Assembly (NCBI RefSeq): GCF_042850945.1
Contig: NZ_AP031496.1
Coordinates: 3,782,001-3,846,000 of the forward strand
Reading direction: 5' to 3'
DNA length: 64,000 nucleotides
Source of the DNA: Halioxenophilus aromaticivorans
GTDB lineage: Bacteria > Pseudomonadota > Gammaproteobacteria > Pseudomonadales > Cellvibrionaceae
The notes beneath the pieces are model-generated. The model did not search any database, was not told where the DNA came from, and saw only the letters and a program-made list of their open reading frames with translations. Position numbers and translations under genes: made by a program. Shown here piece by piece: positions 33,875 through 43,098 of this stretch; position 1 is the stretch's first letter; each line of letters opens with the position of its first letter.

Positions 33875-35281
33875 ATGAGCGGTAGAAGTAATGAAACAAA
33901 AACTCTCATGGAACGACTCTCCAGTCTGCCTAAAAAACTGATCAGTACTTCCATAGCGTGCATAAGCATGTCTGTTGCAGTACCTGCGTTTGCGGAAGAG
34001 TTGGATGTTGAAAAAGAAGATTTAAAATTCGGTTTTATTAAATTAACCGACATGGCTCCTCTGGCTGTGGCCTATGAAAATGGTTACTTCGAAGACGAAG
34101 GTCTTTTTGTAACTTTGGAGGCGCAAGCTAACTGGAAAGTGTTATTGGATCGCGTCATCGATGGGCAGTTAGACGGTGCCCACATGCTGGCCGGCCAGCC
34201 CTTGGGCGCCACCATCGGCTTCGGTACTCAGGCTCACGTTGTTACTGCATTCAGCATGGATTTAAACGGTAACGGCATCACTGTATCGAATGAAATTTGG
34301 GAAGAAATGAAGCCCAATATCCCTAAGGATAAAGATGGCAAGCCTGTTCACCCCATTAAAGCAGACTACCTGAAACCTGTTGTTGAAAAATATAAAGAAG
34401 AAGGTAAGCCTTTTAAAATGGGTATGGTATTCCCGGTTTCTACTCACAATTATGAGCTGCGTTACTGGTTAGCCGCCGGTGGCATTCACCCCGGATACTA
34501 CGCGCCACACAAAGGCGATACTTCTGGTACCTTGCAAGCAGACGCTTTGCTTTCTGTAACACCGCCACCACAAATGCCATCCACTCTGGAAGCCGGCACC
34601 ATCTATGGCTACTGCGTGGGTGAGCCATGGAACCAACAGGCCGTATTTAAAGGCATTGGTGTTCCAGTCATTACCGATTACGAAATTTGGAAAGACAACC
34701 CAGAAAAAGTATTTGGTGTTTCTTCCAAGTGGGCCGAAGAAAATCCAAATACCCACCTAGCTGTGGTTAAAGCGATGATCCGTGCGGCCAAATGGTTGGA
34801 CGAAAACGACAACGCCAACCGCCCAGCGGCCGTTAAGATTTTGTCTCAGCCGAACTACGTGGGCGCCGACTACGACGTAATCGCCAACTCTATGACCGGT
34901 ACTTTTGAATACGAAAAAGGCGACAAGCGTGATGTTCCTGATTTCAACGTATTCTTCCGTTACTACGCGACCTACCCGTTCTACTCCGATGCCATTTGGT
35001 ACTTAACTCAAATGCGTCGCTGGGGCCAAATCGCCGAGCCCAAACCAGACAGCTGGTACATGGAGATCGCCAAAAAGGTGTACAAACCAGAGATCTACAT
35101 GCAGGCCGCTGAAATGTTAATCGAAGAAGGCAAAATGGATAAGAAAGACTTCCCATTTGGCACCGACGGTTACCGCGAGCCACAGACTCACTTTATCGAC
35201 AACATTACTTACGACGGCCACAAGCCTAATGACTACCTCAAGCAATTTGAGATTGGCCTGAAAGGCGACACCGTACTGTAA
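33875..35281 (+). CDS. nrtA: Nitrate/nitrite-type ABC transporter substrate-binding protein
   Basis: This 468-residue NrtA/CmpA-family periplasmic protein starts with AAGGAG upstream and has an export signal ending VPAFAEE. Mature-part motifs match the family: KFGFIKLTDMAPLAVAYENG, LEAQANWKVLLDRVIDGQLDGAHML, LRYWLAAGGIHPG and IYGYCVGEPWNQQAV. The Trp, Gln and Lys positions lining the oxyanion pocket appear to be present, but nitrate, nitrite and bicarbonate binders cannot be told apart here. The sigma-54 promoter and a nearby mobA favour nitrate. It is first of a four-gene operon. Confidence 0.92.
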   Translation: MSGRSNETKTLMERLSSLPKKLISTSIACISMSVAVPAFAEELDVEKEDLKFGFIKLTDMAPLAVAYENGYFEDEGLFVTLEAQANWKVLLDRVIDGQLDGAHMLAGQPLGATIGFGTQAHVVTAFSMDLNGNGITVSNEIWEEMKPNIPKDKDGKPVHPIKADYLKPVVEKYKEEGKPFKMGMVFPVSTHNYELRYWLAAGGIHPGYYAPHKGDTSGTLQADALLSVTPPPQMPSTLEAGTIYGYCVGEPWNQQAVFKGIGVPVITDYEIWKDNPEKVFGVSSKWAEENPNTHLAVVKAMIRAAKWLDENDNANRPAAVKILSQPNYVGADYDVIANSMTGTFEYEKGDKRDVPDFNVFFRYYATYPFYSDAIWYLTQMRRWGQIAEPKPDSWYMEIAKKVYKPEIYMQAAEMLIEEGKMDKKDFPFGTDGYREPQTHFIDNITYDGHKPNDYLKQFEIGLKGDTVL

Positions 35282-35398
35282 CACGCCGGGACGGGCCAGC
35301 CTGCTGTCCCGTCCCCTTAACGAAGCTTTAGCAACGAAACTTTAGCAACAAAATTTTGTAGCAACACACTTATTCATTACCTAAATAGGTATCCAACT

Positions 35399-36418
35399 AT
35401 GTTAAATCGCAGTGTTCGATTTTTTGAGTTAACGGGGTTAGTTTGGTTAATACCTATTGCCAACCTGCTCGCAGGTAAAAACCCAAAACAGCAGCTTACC
35501 AACCTAGCCACGTCTGTGGGCGTGCCTATGATCGCCTTCCTGATCTTCCTACTGATGTGGAGCGTTGCTGCACAAAACGTAAAGACAAGTTTGGGTAACC
35601 TGCCTGGCCCGGTGCAAACCTGGGAACAATTTCAAGGCCTGGTGGTAGAGCATAATGCTGCGCGAGAAAGAGAAGCGTCTTTCTACCAACGCCAGGATGA
35701 ACGCAATGCGAAACGCGTTGCTGAAGGCAAAGAAGCTAGAGCCATCCGCCCCTACACTGGCGCACCCACCTTCTTTGACCAAATCCTTACCAGCTTATAC
35801 ACCGTATTTGTTGGTTTTATCATAGCCTCGTTAATCGCTATCCCCGTTGGCATTGTCTGTGGTTTGAATAACACTATTTACGCAGGTCTAAACCCTCTAA
35901 TCCAAATTTTTAGGCCTGTGTCTCCGCTGGCCTGGCTGCCTATCGTCACCATGGTGGTCAGTGCGCTGTATGTTTCCGACGACCCACTGTTTGCAAAATC
36001 GTTTGTTATTTCTGCCTTTACCGTAACGCTTTGTTCTCTGTGGCCGACGCTGATCAACACCACCGTAGGCGTTGCTACTATGGATAAAGACCTAATTAAC
36101 GTCTGCCGCGTGCTGCGTCTTAACTGGATTACCAAAATTTTCAAAGTGGTGATCCCCGCTGCACTGCCTATGATTTTTACCGGTTTACGTCTGTCCCTTG
36201 GTGTGGGCTGGATGGTACTGATCGCCGCAGAGATGCTGGCGCAAAACCCTGGCCTAGGAAAGTTCGTTTGGGATGAGTTCCAAAACGGTAGCTCAAACTC
36301 ACTTGGCCGAATACTAGTGGCTGTGTTTGTCATCGGCATCATCGGTTTTATTCTCGACCGCATTATGCTGACGCTACAAAAAGCCGTTTCGCACGACAAA
36401 ACACAAGAAATCCGCTAA
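35399..36418 (+). CDS. nrtB: Nitrate-type ABC transporter permease
   Basis: This is a 339-residue inner-membrane permease. An N-terminal membrane segment (about 35-60) is followed by an unusually charged stretch of about 75 residues (NAAREREASFYQRQDERNAK), then five or more membrane segments. The permease EAA-type loop appears in LINVCRVLRLNWITKIFKVV. The last segments (LGVGWMVLIAAEML, VIGIIGFILDRIML) match NrtB. It follows nrtA by 117 bases and precedes the ATPase by 28 bases. The ribosome-binding site is weak. Confidence 0.92.
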   Translation: MLNRSVRFFELTGLVWLIPIANLLAGKNPKQQLTNLATSVGVPMIAFLIFLLMWSVAAQNVKTSLGNLPGPVQTWEQFQGLVVEHNAAREREASFYQRQDERNAKRVAEGKEARAIRPYTGAPTFFDQILTSLYTVFVGFIIASLIAIPVGIVCGLNNTIYAGLNPLIQIFRPVSPLAWLPIVTMVVSALYVSDDPLFAKSFVISAFTVTLCSLWPTLINTTVGVATMDKDLINVCRVLRLNWITKIFKVVIPAALPMIFTGLRLSLGVGWMVLIAAEMLAQNPGLGKFVWDEFQNGSSNSLGRILVAVFVIGIIGFILDRIMLTLQKAVSHDKTQEIR

Positions 36419-36446
36419 TTAGGCCAACATATTTAAGGAGCTAATC

Positions 36447-37313
36447 ATGTCCGCACATTATTTAGATATTTCGGGCGTTTCCATAGAATTTCCTACTCCC
36501 AACGGCCCTTTTAAAGCGTTGGATAACGTCAACTTAAAAATAGCACAAGGCGAGTTTATTTCGTTAATTGGCCACTCCGGCTGTGGTAAGTCCACGGTGT
36601 TGAACATTGTAGCCGGCCTGTATAACGCCACCCAAGGCGGCGTTATTTTACAGGGCAAAGAGGTGTTACAACCTGGGCCAGACCGTGCCGTTGTGTTCCA
36701 AAACCACTCGCTGTTTCCGTGGCTTTCCTGTTACGACAATGTGCGTTTAGCGGTAGACAAATGCATGAAAAACAAAAGCAAGGCCGAACGCCACGAGTGG
36801 ACCGAACACAATTTAGAGCTGGTTCATATGGGCCACGCCATGCACAAACGTCCTGCCGAAATCTCTGGCGGCATGAAGCAGCGCGTGGGCATTGCTCGTG
36901 CGCTGTCCATGCAACCCAAAGTACTGTTGATGGACGAACCCTTCGGTGCGCTGGACGCCCTCACCCGCGCCCACATGCAAGATTCACTCATGGAAATTCA
37001 GACTGAACTAAACAACACGGTGATTATGATCACCCACGATGTTGACGAAGCTGTACTGCTGTCCGACCGCATCGTTATGATGACCAACGGCCCAGCGGCA
37101 ACCATTGGCGAAATTTTAAAGGTTGACCTAGAGCGTCCGCGCGAGCGTTTATCACTGGCAGATGATCCAACCTACAACCATTACCGCGCGGATGTCTTGA
37201 AATTCCTACACGAAAGACACGCCAAAAAAGATGTGCCCGATACAAAAAAACTGAGGGCGGTTGAAACCGAGGATACCCCAGATTCAGCCGCAGACAGCAA
37301 CGCAGCGGCGTAG
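36447..37313 (+). CDS. nrtD: Nitrate-type ABC transporter ATPase
   Basis: This is a 288-residue cytoplasmic ATPase with Walker A GHSGCGKST (42-50), Q-loop VVFQNHSLFPW, signature ISGGMKQRVGIARAL (from about 139), Walker B VLLMDEPFGALD (Asp163-Glu164) and switch ITHDVDEA. It has a strong AAGGAG start site. The short C-terminal tail, rich in Asp and Ala, lacks the NrtA-like domain of cyanobacterial NrtC, so it is an NrtD/NasD-type subunit. Confidence 0.94.
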   Translation: MSAHYLDISGVSIEFPTPNGPFKALDNVNLKIAQGEFISLIGHSGCGKSTVLNIVAGLYNATQGGVILQGKEVLQPGPDRAVVFQNHSLFPWLSCYDNVRLAVDKCMKNKSKAERHEWTEHNLELVHMGHAMHKRPAEISGGMKQRVGIARALSMQPKVLLMDEPFGALDALTRAHMQDSLMEIQTELNNTVIMITHDVDEAVLLSDRIVMMTNGPAATIGEILKVDLERPRERLSLADDPTYNHYRADVLKFLHERHAKKDVPDTKKLRAVETEDTPDSAADSNAAA

Positions 37314-37473
37314 TTTTTCCTGTTTGTAGTGAAATATCCGCTCAGTGTTTGCAGTAACTGAGTTGCGGAACAACCCATAATAAAAGTAGCTCCATACACG
37401 CTTGGGGGAGCAAAAATCTGCACGAGAACAAGCACACTTTTAGGTTTTTATTTTTTCTTGGAGATTTAAATAA

Positions 37474-38685
37474 ATGAAAAAATTCAATCAATCGCTGTTA
37501 GCAATGTCTGTCGCTCTTTCTGCCACAGGGTTTGCATCGGTTAGCAGTGCGGAAGATTTTTTAACCGAAATGCTTGCCGACGCTAAAGTCTACGGCGATC
37601 TTAACTTACGTTACGAGACCGTAGACGACGACAACGCAATAGACGACGGACGCGCCCTCACCTTGCGTACTCGCCTAGGCATCAATACCGGCAGCGTGGG
37701 TAGTTTTTCTGCCACCGTAGAATTTGAAGACAGCCGTCCAATTTTAGGCGTTGACGAATACTCTGTACCGCCCACAGGCTACAACGTTGGCGAATACGGC
37801 GTTGTTGCAGACCCACAAACCACCGAACTGGACCAAGCGTTTGTTCAGTACAAAAAAGACGGTGTTATGGCTAAAGTAGGCCGTCAGGTTATCGCATTGG
37901 ATGGCCACCGTTTTATCGGCCACGTTGGCTGGCGACAAGACCGCCAGACATTTGATGCGGCTTCCGTTACCTTTACCCCTAGCGAAGATCTGAGCATTTT
38001 TGCCGCCTACATTGGCCAACGCAACCGTATTTTCGCAGAAGATGCCGATATCAACTCAAAAGACGTATTATTGAATGTTGGCTACAATACTGGCGCGGGC
38101 AAATTAACCGGCTACTACTACGGCCTAGAAGTAGATGATAGCGGCGCTACCTTGGACACCATGGGCTTAAGCTTCAGCGGTAAAGCAGGTGACGCCGATG
38201 GCGTAACCTTCCTATACGCCGCCGAGTTTGCCACCCAAGAATCTGACAACGGCGCTGCCGACTTTGAAGCTGACTACCTAATGTTAGAGGGCGGCTTAAC
38301 TGTCTCTGGTGTCACTGCTAAACTGGGCTACGAGGTGCTGGGTTCGGATGACGGCAACTATGGTTTCTCTACGCCGCTGGCAACCTTACACAAATTCAAC
38401 GGCTGGGCCGATAAATTCCTAGGTACCCCTGCCGTTGGTTTGGTAGACACCTACGTAACTCTTGGCGGCAAGGTAGGCCCAGGTAAACTGACCGCCACCT
38501 ACCATATGTTTGACGCCGACGATGCCTCGGAAACCTTGGATGAATTAGGTACTGAAATTGACGTGGCCTACGCCAGCAAGTTTGGTAAAGGTTATACCGC
38601 CGCCGTTAAAGCAGCGTTTTACAGTGCCGATGACTTTAGCGTTGACTCTACTCGCTTGTGGGTATGGGTAAGCAAGTCCTTCTAA
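37474..38685 (+). CDS. Outer-membrane porin of the nitrate-transport operon
   Basis: This 403-residue beta-barrel has a signal peptide (MKKFNQSLLAMSVALSATGFASVSSA). Strands such as YGDLNLRYETVDDD, LTLRTRLGINTG and AFVQYKKDGVMAKVGRQVI lead to the ending LWVWVSKSF with the terminal Phe. The AKVGRQVIALDGHRFIG stretch resembles the alginate-export-type porin family. It lies 160 bases after nrtD and before the first terminator of the unit, so it probably gives outer-membrane passage to the same anion. It is a second member of the same broad class as the barrel at 23567-24928, but the two are not close copies. Confidence 0.82.
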   Translation: MKKFNQSLLAMSVALSATGFASVSSAEDFLTEMLADAKVYGDLNLRYETVDDDNAIDDGRALTLRTRLGINTGSVGSFSATVEFEDSRPILGVDEYSVPPTGYNVGEYGVVADPQTTELDQAFVQYKKDGVMAKVGRQVIALDGHRFIGHVGWRQDRQTFDAASVTFTPSEDLSIFAAYIGQRNRIFAEDADINSKDVLLNVGYNTGAGKLTGYYYGLEVDDSGATLDTMGLSFSGKAGDADGVTFLYAAEFATQESDNGAADFEADYLMLEGGLTVSGVTAKLGYEVLGSDDGNYGFSTPLATLHKFNGWADKFLGTPAVGLVDTYVTLGGKVGPGKLTATYHMFDADDASETLDELGTEIDVAYASKFGKGYTAAVKAAFYSADDFSVDSTRLWVWVSKSF

Positions 38686-38708
38686 TTTAGGGGCTTTAAT
38701 CACCGACT

Positions 38709-38738
38709 AAAAAACCGCGAGTCACATCGCGGTTTTTT
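38709..38738 (+). terminator. Rho-independent terminator of the nrt-porin operon
   Basis: AAAAAACCGCGA and TCGCGGTTTTTT pair perfectly over 12 bases around a six-base loop, ending in six T residues. It lies 23 bases after the porin stop codon. Confidence 0.92.
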
Positions 38739-38922
38739 GTATTTACTATTCGATTTGTGCGCGTAAAAACGGCTAGCAAAACTGCGCCCATATTCTACCC
38801 TTTGATCGTTGCTCTGTTCTATCTATTCACTTTTGCCTTTTTACCTGGCCTTTTCACGCTCCACTTCCCCCCCCTTTTCCAATTCTCTTTTATCCAGAGT
38901 TCACTCACCAAGGATAAACGCT

Positions 38923-39567
38923 TTAGTCGATAACGTTGCCGTGTATGCGCCGATAACGCCACAGGCTGGCAGCAATAAACCAGATAACGATGCTGTACAC
39001 TAAAACCTTTTGCAGTCGCTGTGTCGGTAACCACCCTACAGGATAAAAAGTGACGGCCACGTAGGCCAAAACCAACAGCATAATCATCAACCCCCATAGG
39101 ATAGGCAACTGCCTGATATGGGCTCGGTACACAAGCGTAAAGCACAAGGTGGCTAAGAAAATACCCGATAACCAGGCGGCCACGGCCCAATAATGAGCAT
39201 CAAAGTAAATGGTATACGGGGTAAAGCCCACGGCGATAACTCCCAGCGCTGAGACTAGTCCAGCGCCAACACAACCCCAAACACTTATGGATTTACAACC
39301 GCCCGCCAACATTGAGCTGTAAAAGGTAAGCATACTGGCCGCCATGGCTACCAAGCTAATGGCAAACAAACCGGGCGCTATGGGGTTGTCAAACCCTGCT
39401 GCAGTGGTGGGCAAGCCCAGATCGCTAAAATAATTGTAAGAAAATAGATAGCCATCAGCGTTCGGGAAAGCTTCAGCGCCCCCGGGGTAGACCAGCATGG
39501 CCAACCCTGATAAGACAACAAAACACAATTGGCAGGCAATGACTGCTATACAAACACCTTTTGACAC
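38923..39567 (-). CDS. DUF998-like multi-pass membrane protein
   Basis: This 214-residue integral membrane protein starts at GTG (39567) with GGGAG nine bases upstream. Six hydrophobic segments are apparent, with YNYFSDLGLP after the first. This motif and topology match DUF998-type proteins, whose function is not known to me. The C-terminus is cytoplasmic and basic (WRYRRIHGN). It is a single gene on the minus strand after the nrt terminator. Confidence 0.7.
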   Translation of the reverse strand: MSKGVCIAVIACQLCFVVLSGLAMLVYPGGAEAFPNADGYLFSYNYFSDLGLPTTAAGFDNPIAPGLFAISLVAMAASMLTFYSSMLAGGCKSISVWGCVGAGLVSALGVIAVGFTPYTIYFDAHYWAVAAWLSGIFLATLCFTLVYRAHIRQLPILWGLMIMLLVLAYVAVTFYPVGWLPTQRLQKVLVYSIVIWFIAASLWRYRRIHGNVID

Positions 39568-39935
39568 TGCCAGCGGCTCCCTAAGTGTAAAAGGCCCATG
39601 TTAGCTTGGAATAGTCACCGGCACTACTGATCAACAGCGAGAGGGTGGCCCCTGGGCCGTCGCCGTGGCTCAGCTTACCTTGGAGGATACGAAGGTGATT
39701 GGCTATTGCCTTGGTGTCACCGCAGCGTTCATCCACGCTGATGGGCCAATGGGCCGATCACGCATCACCTAGACATTAGCCAATAGACCCTCCCACGGCC
39801 ACGACGCCCTTCAGAGCCCGCACCCCTGATAACAGGAGGATAACGAGTGTCAACGGGTTGTGCGGGATTAACACCGTATTAGCAACACTATGTAACCAAA
39901 ACTTAACCTCAAAACCAACGCCTTGGTAGGGTGCT
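39568..39935. other. Divergent non-coding region
   Basis: This 368-base gap lies between the divergent DUF998-like gene and a small membrane protein gene. I see no gene, strong palindrome or repeat in it. A 95-codon frame on the minus strand overlaps the next gene and is treated as a shadow. Confidence 0.5.
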
Positions 39936-40394
39936 ATGCGTTTAAATGTGCTGACTGGGATTGTCGTCGCTGTGTGTTTACTGGTCTTTATTTGGGCCAA
40001 TAACCACGATACGGCGTCGATTCCGCTCTTAGTCTTCGTCTTGGGTGCGTTGGGCTCGGTCATTAGAGAACAAGTAGCAGCATTGGCACTAATAAAAGAA
40101 CAACCCTATTCAAAGCCCGAGCTACTCTACGCAGCGCCCTTTATCGGCGGGTTATTGGCGCTGCTGTTTATGCTGTTTTTGATGTCGGGATTACTGGGCG
40201 GATCGCTGTTTCCGAACTTTCTCATCAGCGATACCGCCTTCGAATCGGCGAGACATTCCCTACGCTCAGGCATCAGCCTGGCCAGCAATTTGGATTTCTA
40301 CAAAATGATCGCCTGGTCTATCGTGGTCGGTTATTCAGAGAAGATCGTCGTCAGCCGGCTGGACCAGATTGCTAATTCTCGTCCGCAAGCCTAA
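39936..40394 (+). CDS. Unknown small membrane protein
   Basis: This 152-residue protein is not recognised. Hydrophobic segments lie at about 4-20, 29-41 and 65-87 (FIGGLLALLFMLFLMSGLLGG), followed by a soluble part and a weaker hydrophobic stretch near 121-131. It could be an accessory membrane protein. The ATG has a weak GTAGGG upstream. It is convergent with the acyl carrier protein gene, 23 bases apart. It is the only plus-strand gene in this part of the window. Confidence 0.55.
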   Translation: MRLNVLTGIVVAVCLLVFIWANNHDTASIPLLVFVLGALGSVIREQVAALALIKEQPYSKPELLYAAPFIGGLLALLFMLFLMSGLLGGSLFPNFLISDTAFESARHSLRSGISLASNLDFYKMIAWSIVVGYSEKIVVSRLDQIANSRPQA

Positions 40395-40417
40395 ATGCCA
40401 CACATCCGAGACGGGTT

Positions 40418-40729
40418 TTACAAATTCTGGGATTGAAACCCCATCACCACTTCACCAATTCGGTAACGACTGGCAAAATGCGTAAGATCCACATTCACAT
40501 CAAACTGCTCCGCCAGGGTATGAATGATCTCGCAATAATCTACCGAGTTAATCCCTATATCCACCAAACACAGATTATCAATCAGCGCATCGTTGGCTGT
40601 GGGCCTCTCTGGTACGGGGCCAGAAGTACCCTCAGAAGAGTTGACAGCACGGATATATTCGCGAGCGAATTCTGATGTTTCTGCCAAAGCGACAAGCAGA
40701 GATGACCGGATAACGTTCTGTTGTAACAT
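40418..40729 (-). CDS. Free-standing acyl carrier protein
   Basis: This is a 103-residue carrier-protein-like polypeptide from the ATG at 40729 (GGAG seven bases upstream). The phosphopantetheine site is LVDIGINSVDYCEIIHTL, with Ser in the usual G-x-x-S-hydrophobic context (here INSVDY instead of DSL). The downstream EQFDVNVDLTHFASRYRIGEV resembles helix III of carrier proteins. A longer N-terminus than FabC-type ACPs is present. It lies 211 bases after the histidine kinase gene on the same strand, at the far end of the PUFA-synthase-like cluster. A role in loading, shuttling or modifying the product is possible but unproven. Confidence 0.75.
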   Translation of the reverse strand: MLQQNVIRSSLLVALAETSEFAREYIRAVNSSEGTSGPVPERPTANDALIDNLCLVDIGINSVDYCEIIHTLAEQFDVNVDLTHFASRYRIGEVVMGFQSQNL

Positions 40730-40940
40730 GCTTTGCTCCAAACGAAATGGGGAGGTGGGGACGCAGCAACGAGGTAAGCATTAGCAATGCACGGCGATAC
40801 TGCGGACTATAGTAACGGCAGGCTAACTCACAGATAGCGACACACATCACGCAAAAACAATCCCTGACAGAGCTGAACGGAATGCCTACCTCAACTACGA
40901 CGACATTTTAGCGCATTTTTCATCATGTCCGTATCCAGGC

Positions 40941-42230
40941 CTAACGAGGAATCGTCAGTTTTACTGTCGTACCGCCGATATCGTTGTCCTTGATCGCTAA
41001 ACGCCCAGCATGCATAGAAGCAATTTTATTAACAATGGCCAAGCCCAACCCGTAACCACTGGTTTCACTACTTTGAGTGTTGTCCATACGATAAAACGGT
41101 TGCAGTACTTTTTCGCGATATTCCTTGGGTATGGCACTGCCGTCGTCAGACACCATAATATACACGTTATTTTCATCGCCAGTTACGGTAATCCACACGA
41201 GTGACTTACCATACTTTTGCCCATTGGATATTAAGTTTACCAAGGCTCGTTCAATGCTCTTCTTCTCACCGTAAAAATCAACATCCCCCACGCAATCGAA
41301 ACTTATTTTCAGCTCCGGTTTGAGCGGGCGTAAACGCAGACAGATCTCCTGCAATAGAGTGTAAGGCGAGATTAAAGACCGCTTCAATTCTGCCGATTGA
41401 TAACAAAATTTAGAATAGGCCATAAACTCTGTCACCAATTGTTCGAGTTGCTCTGTATCTCTTTCCATCTCGCACAATTGGGCGTGTAATTGCTGCGGAT
41501 TTCTTTCTTTTTTGGCTATATCCAGAGCCAAAAATAAGCGTGTAATCGGCGTGCGAAACTCATGGGATGCTGAACTCGTGAGTAACTCTTGCTCGGTGAT
41601 AAGCCGAGTGATGGTGCGAGTCGCTCTATTAATTGACACTGCCAACCGGTCCAGGGGCTGCGGCAAATCCTCGGCGACCTCGCGCCCCAAATCCCCTTTG
41701 GCGATAGCGTGGGCCGCTCTGACCATTGTGTTGGTGTGCTTAATCATTGGCCAGGCAACGAAAAATACCGCTACCCCAATACCCAACACTAAAAATACCA
41801 ACAAGAACACAAAATACAGAGCATCGCTGCTAATATCGGCAAGCGGTTTATAGGTAACGAAAAGATTAATGCAACGGCTAGGGTAAACGAAACTAACAAT
41901 CCGTTTTCCAAATGGGCTAAGTTGTGTGGTTATGGATCGGCCGTTACGGTTTAACTCGGCTTGCTGGGCGGTTGATAAAAATGATCTTTCTACGAGCTGA
42001 ATTTTATAGCCGTAATTCACCTTGAACGATGCCAATATTTCGGGCATTTCGTCAGGGTTAGACTCGCACAATTGCGGCTGCAACAAACCGTGCACCGCTT
42101 TTACCGCAGACACTTGGCTTTGCGCTACTGTTTTATTGACTTCACCAAAAAAAAGTACTCCAGCTAAGAATATACTGGTCAGCACTACAGCCGAAATTAC
42201 CAGAAAAAATCGGACGAACAGACTTAGCAT
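40941..42230 (-). CDS. Sensor histidine kinase
   Basis: This is a 429-residue membrane kinase. Membrane segments at about 5-28 and 138-160 enclose a periplasmic sensor region of roughly 105 residues with two or three Cys (residues 55, 120). A HAMP-like linker follows, then the phosphorylation site SASHEFRTPITRLF with His223. The ATPase domain has the N-box NLISNGQKYG, G1 SDDGSAIP and G2 SGYGLGLAIV. The start overlaps the response-regulator gene by seven bases. The pair sits directly after the RND pump genes, so it may control export or the whole biosynthetic cluster. Confidence 0.92.
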   Translation of the reverse strand: MLSLFVRFFLVISAVVLTSIFLAGVLFFGEVNKTVAQSQVSAVKAVHGLLQPQLCESNPDEMPEILASFKVNYGYKIQLVERSFLSTAQQAELNRNGRSITTQLSPFGKRIVSFVYPSRCINLFVTYKPLADISSDALYFVFLLVFLVLGIGVAVFFVAWPMIKHTNTMVRAAHAIAKGDLGREVAEDLPQPLDRLAVSINRATRTITRLITEQELLTSSASHEFRTPITRLFLALDIAKKERNPQQLHAQLCEMERDTEQLEQLVTEFMAYSKFCYQSAELKRSLISPYTLLQEICLRLRPLKPELKISFDCVGDVDFYGEKKSIERALVNLISNGQKYGKSLVWITVTGDENNVYIMVSDDGSAIPKEYREKVLQPFYRMDNTQSSETSGYGLGLAIVNKIASMHAGRLAIKDNDIGGTTVKLTIPR

Positions 42231-42919
42231 AATTTACGTGCGAAAAGGTACCCTTTGCCTCGAACGGTCCTTATATACTGAGAAGCTTGACCATGATCAC
42301 CCAGTTTTCTGCGTAGCATACTTACTCGTTGGTCAACTGAGCGATCTGTACCGTTGTAATCCAGCCCACGCAGAGAGTTAAATAACGTATCTCGCTCCAC
42401 GATAGAACCGGCGTTTTTCATCAACAACACCAAAAGATCGAACTCGGCATCGGTAACGTCAACCGGTTGGCCCGCTTTTGTAATGCTGCGATCCAGTACG
42501 TTAACTCGCAAATCCTGCGCGATGAGAAATTCATCACTTGGCGGAAGAGCTATTTCTTTGCATCGACGCAGCAATACATTGATTCGAGCGAGCAATATAT
42601 GAGGCCGGAACGGCTTAATAATGTAGTCGTCAACGCCGGTATTGAGGGCTGAGACTTCGGTAAAGTCGTCATCCTGTGCGGTGAGCATTACGATTGGGCA
42701 ATTTAAAGAGGTTCTTAGTCGGCGGCAAATCTCCAGGCCGCTCATACCAGGCAACATTAAATCCAAAATGACTAGGTCTACAGTGCGGCTGAGGATTTCA
42801 CTAACAGCGTTATCCCCGGAGTACAATGTCGTTACGTCGAAGCCTTCGCTTGTAAGATAGGTGCTTACTAACTCTGACAATCTCTTGTCGTCTTCTACCA
42901 GTATCAACTGTTTTGCCAT
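42224..42919 (-). CDS. OmpR-family response regulator
   Basis: This is a 231-residue two-component regulator from the ATG at 42919 (GGAGAGAA upstream); an upstream start adds 16 non-family residues. The receiver domain has Asp10-Asp11, phospho-acceptor Asp53 (LVILDLMLPGMSG), Thr80 and Lys102. The C-terminal winged helix has DAEFDLLVLLMKNAG and VSMLRRKLGD, followed by YIRTVRGKGYLF. It resembles RstA/OmpR-type regulators. It is coupled to the kinase gene. Confidence 0.95.
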   Translation of the reverse strand: MAKQLILVEDDKRLSELVSTYLTSEGFDVTTLYSGDNAVSEILSRTVDLVILDLMLPGMSGLEICRRLRTSLNCPIVMLTAQDDDFTEVSALNTGVDDYIIKPFRPHILLARINVLLRRCKEIALPPSDEFLIAQDLRVNVLDRSITKAGQPVDVTDAEFDLLVLLMKNAGSIVERDTLFNSLRGLDYNGTDRSVDQRVSMLRRKLGDHGQASQYIRTVRGKGYLFARKLC

Positions 42920-43098
42920 TTCTCTCCAACCCTGGAATCGACATTTACCAAGCACAGTTGTTAACAAATTAACAAACGTACATCAGCGCTTGCTTATTTT
43001 AAATTTATTTACAGTAGTTTTACTACGAAAATATTTCAAAAGCCGAAGTTTCAGCAACTAAACAAGCTTACGAGATTGTTTTCGACTGAAGAATTGTA

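Noticed and set aside
39776..40063. A 95-codon minus-strand frame overlapping the small membrane protein gene
   Set aside because: It lies antisense to a better-supported hydrophobic protein and shows no recognisable motif.
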